Below, piece after piece: positions 61,135 through 64,000 of a stretch of DNA of 64,000 bases. Numbering within the stretch: the stretch's first letter is position 1; each line of letters opens with the position of its first letter. The notes beneath the pieces are model-generated. The model was not told the DNA's origin, searched no databases, and worked only from the letters and a program-made list of their open reading frames with translations. Origin of the DNA: CAYJAD01 sp964370835 (GTDB lineage Bacteria; Desulfobacterota; Desulfovibrionia; Desulfovibrionales; Desulfovibrionaceae). The position numbers and the translations under genes are program-made. The stretch covers positions 62,001-126,000 of the forward strand of contig CAYJLO010000001.1 of assembly GCA_964370835.1 (NCBI GenBank), in the 5' to 3' direction.

Positions 61135-64000
61135 TTATGATGTGAGTAAGCTTGTTTGAACAAGAATGGTCACTTCTTCAGAGTCTACAACTTTAGAGAA
61201 CTCTGTATAGCCCTTGCCACTCAAATCTTGCGAAGAACTGGCTGTCCAGCCTTGGCCAGAGGGGTCAAATCCATCGGAGTTTTGAATATTCAAGCTACCC
61301 AAGACCTCATTGACGTTTTCGCCACTTATATTACCACCAGCTATGATGATTTCTATATTCTCTATATTACCGTTACTAATGAGCTCTTTGGCTGCGTCCA
61401 TACCATTGGCTCCGGCGAATAATATATCCAAAGAGCCATCCTCATCTCCACCGCCATCAATACGAAGAGCATCTGTACCTATGTCTCCAAGGGTAGATAA
61501 ATCCACCTTTATAACATCACTACCTTTTCCGCCAAGTATGCTTATATCGCTTATGTCGCCTAGAATGAAGTCATCTCCATCGCCACCGTCAAGCATATCG
61601 CTTCCGAGGCCACCGTAAATAATATCATTACCTTCGCCGCCATAGATACTATCATCACCACTACCGCCGCGCAGGCCGTCATTGCCTTCACCGCCATGAA
61701 TGGTATCATTTCCACTGCCTCCATAGATAAGGTCCACACCTTCTTCACCGTAAATAGTATCGTCGCCGCCACCACCATGTGCCATATCCACAAAGGGACG
61801 GCTTAATCCTGTTATTTCAGTGGAAAGTGTGCTGTCTTCCTTACTGGCATCCTGCAATATGCTACCATCTTCACGTATGGTACCGTCTGTGCTGGTGCCA
61901 AACATGAATTGCTCCATGGAGTCTTGTGCTTCTTGTTGTAACTTTTCCGTACCAGCGTGATTATCTTGACTATCCACATGGCCTTGACCAAGGTAAATGG
62001 TGTCATCATATTGCCCCGTTTGCACAACGTCATTGGCAACGCCCACATCGATGGTATAGCCATCTTTGTCGTAGGCATCTTGCTGATTAGCCACTTGTGT
62101 GGTTCCAGGGGCTGGATTATGCGTGGCATAACTGCCCTGCCAATTGGTCACCAATCCACCTTCACCATGGGGAGTCGTATCGAGAATAGTAATATTATCA
62201 ATAAGATCACCTTGCGAGTGAATGTCCGGATTTTCTGGCGCCGGAGGTGTAGGCTCTTCTGGTGCTGGGGGTGTGGGCGTGGGACTATTGATACTATGCT
62301 GTACACTATCACCATCACTATCCACAAAGGTTAAGCCTACGGGGCCGCGTCCTTCTAGGTTTACTTCATAAGAAATTTCCCAATTGGTGTTATCAGTACT
62401 TGTGAGAGTAACATCACCAATGACAATAGTATGCATTCCGGTATTGGCATCATAGCTATAGTCAACAAGAGTCATGCCATAATTATATATGGGCTCCCAG
62501 CCAGCATCTCCCCACATGACACCAATCTCAATGGTTCCGCTGCTATCAAGAAGTATCTTTCCTGGGCCATCGCCACCAAACTCCACGGTAACGTGCGCTG
62601 TTGCCGTAGTGCCATCCAAGACAGCTGTACTTTCTCCAAGGCCGTCTTCGGCGGCATCATTCACAATGATCGGACCATCGTCGCTAATATCCACGTTAAT
62701 AGTGGTCGTTAACCCCTCTGTGGAGTTGGTGGATTCTTTGCCATCTTGAATAAGCACATCAAAGGATTCAGCATTACTTTGCACTTGATCATGATTATTA
62801 TCAGGCTTTCTATTACCATCAACATCATTATTATGCTCATAGTTTTCCGTTTGTTCATAGGTGTAGCTTAAGGTAAATTCACCCGTGCTCGCATCATATT
62901 CTAAAGTATCATCCACCGTAAGTTTACCATAATAGCCGTCGCTAATGAAAGAGTCAGTATCATCAGCGGGGTGCAAGATATAAGAGCCAGACTCATTTTC
63001 TTCCACAATGAATGTAGCACCACCAATGGTAATTTTACCGCCATTCATGGTTTCTTGTGAGGTAAAGACTATTTGCCCAGAATCCACCGCTGGATTGCTA
63101 GAATCATCAAGGTTTTTATCACTGGTCGTCAAATCAACCTTTGTGCCACTTGCAGGATCCATCTCTAGGTCAGGATTTGTCGGTGGCACGATTTCTGGCG
63201 CATCGTTGGCACCGTTCACCGTGACGGTGATGGTTTCCTTACTATAGGCGCNNNNNNNNNNNNNNNNNNNNNNNNNNNNNNNNNNNNNNNNNNNNNNNNN
63301 NNNNNNNNNNNNNNNNNNNNNNNNNNNNNNNNNNNNNNNNNNNNNNNNNNNCCTGGCTTCACAGCGGCATCTGGATCGGAAGGATCAAAAGGTACATCGG
63401 GATCCACGCCTTCCGGTTGAACAATGGTGGGCGCATCGTTGGCACCGTTCACCGTGACGGTGATGGTTTCCTTACTATAGGCGCCGTGCTCATCTCTCAC
63501 ATAAATGTCAAAGCTTTCCGTCACCGATTCAGGTTTGCCATCTGCACCAATGCCAAGATTTTGCACAGAATCATTATCCACAGTATAGGTATAATCGCCT
63601 GAAACTGGGTCTATACTGAATGTGCCATACTGCCCCGTTTGGGATGTGCTCAAGGCATCATCGACACCTGTGGGCGCATCAAGGCCATAGGTCAGTTCGG
63701 CACCTTCGTCCACATCCTCACCGCGAGCCGTGCCCGTGGCCACAAGGTTACCATCAACATCTACGTTGACATCTTCTGTAAGCGTCAGTGTCGTGCTCTC
63801 AAGCTCCAATGTGGGTTGATCGTTGGTGCCTGTGACCGTCACCGTAACCACTTGATCCACAAAGCCACCATGGGGATCTTCCACGCGAATGGTGAAAGAT
63901 TCCGTTTTGGTTTGCCCTGCGCCAAGACTGTCGGCGGCGGAGCCCTCACCTTGATTCAAGGTATAGGTGTACTCATTGCCATTCATGGTGAGACTGCCGT
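61135..64000 (-). CDS. RTX/VCBS adhesin, C-terminal part (enters from the right, interrupted by a gap)
   Basis: About 955 residues of a large adhesin whose N-terminus lies beyond base 64000. From the right: VCBS repeats with DPHGGFVDQVVTVTVTGTND-type ends, the 100-N gap, more VCBS/Ig modules, a Pro-rich linker (PTPTPPAPEEPTPP), RTX nonapeptides (GGSGNDTIHGGEGND-type, about 61560-61790) and a C-terminal block ending ILVQTSLLTS. The last 150 residues resemble those of the central adhesin, so both use the same type I signal. The two visible halves are in different frames across the gap, which is expected with a gap of unknown length. Type I-secreted adhesin; function inferred. Confidence 0.9.
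63197..63484. repeat. Near-identical VCBS repeat units flanking the gap
   Basis: A 55-bp exact repeat occurs at 63197-63251 and 63430-63484, encoding the inter-repeat motif YSKETITVTVNGANDAP on the minus strand. High nucleotide identity suggests recent expansion of the repeat array. Confidence 0.9.
63252..63351. other. Assembly gap of exactly 100 N
   Basis: The gap sits inside the VCBS array of the right adhesin. The 55 bases before it (63197-63251) are identical to 63430-63484, the start of the repeat after it. The gap therefore hides an unknown number of near-identical repeats, and 100 N is most likely a placeholder. Confidence 0.95.

Noticed and set aside
61560..61790. Regularly spaced repeats resembling a CRISPR array
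   Set aside because: They are the RTX nonapeptide codons of the right adhesin, in frame and degenerate, without spacers.

Overview
The window looks like chromosome from a Gram-negative, probably anaerobic bacterium of moderate to low GC. The gene families fit Desulfobacterota, perhaps Desulfovibrionaceae: FeoAB with DUF4198 and DUF4857 neighbours, 2-hydroxyacyl-CoA-dehydratase-like redox enzymes, anaerobic cobalamin genes and hybrid kinases with many PAS domains. That placement is an inference from gene content; no rRNA or other marker is present. I saw no tRNA, rRNA, IS element, prophage or CRISPR array.

Layout. (i) 1-2121 (-) is the N-terminus of a large LapA-like RTX adhesin. (ii) 2689-5304 holds an MFS transporter and the cobalamin genes cobO and cobS, followed by a TauE/SafE-type permease, a DMT exporter and a chemoreceptor (5402-9542). 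(iii) 9723-21177 is a metal (iron) locus. On the minus strand lie feoA, feoB, two paralogous small periplasmic proteins, a DUF4198 protein and an ABC/DUF4857 cassette. On the plus strand lie a TonB-dependent receptor and a small periplasmic protein. (iv) 21450-26587 is a tight six-gene redox operon: a double-cubane/HgdB-like enzyme with its ATP-dependent activator, a cysteine-poor paralogue of the enzyme, a NapH-like membrane Fe-S protein, a small membrane protein and a CcdA/DsbD-like protein. (v) 27387-30860 holds a 32-residue membrane peptide, a LysR regulator, a small secreted protein, an OsmC-like protein and an SLC13-type carrier. (vi) 30938-35163 holds a tiny four-Cys protein, a glycosyltransferase, an FkbM methyltransferase and an MFS protein. 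(vii) 35571-40255 is an ABC importer whose second permease is fused to its ATPase, with a metallophosphodiesterase. (viii) 40346-56490 holds a DMT exporter, two paralogous multi-PAS hybrid kinases, an FbpABC iron importer, a FecBCD-type importer and a glycosyltransferase-like protein. (ix) 57345-60953 is a complete adhesin with a split von Willebrand A domain, and 61135-64000 (-) is the C-terminus of a third adhesin, interrupted by a 100-N assembly gap.

How it fits together. Surface attachment and metal/redox physiology dominate. The two adhesins whose N-termini are visible share a retention module ending in Pro-Ala-Ala-Gly at residues 92-95, the kind of site cut by LapG proteases. They also share a roughly 300-nt leader with several hairpins whose stems differ by compensatory changes, so they are probably co-regulated. 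Iron uptake appears three times (Feo/TonB, Fbp, Fec-type). Fur-like boxes lie inside the feoA and fbpA promoters.

The strongest candidates for undescribed biology are the redox operon at 21450-26587, the shared adhesin leader RNA, and the set of small periplasmic proteins predicted to start with histidine after signal-peptide removal.
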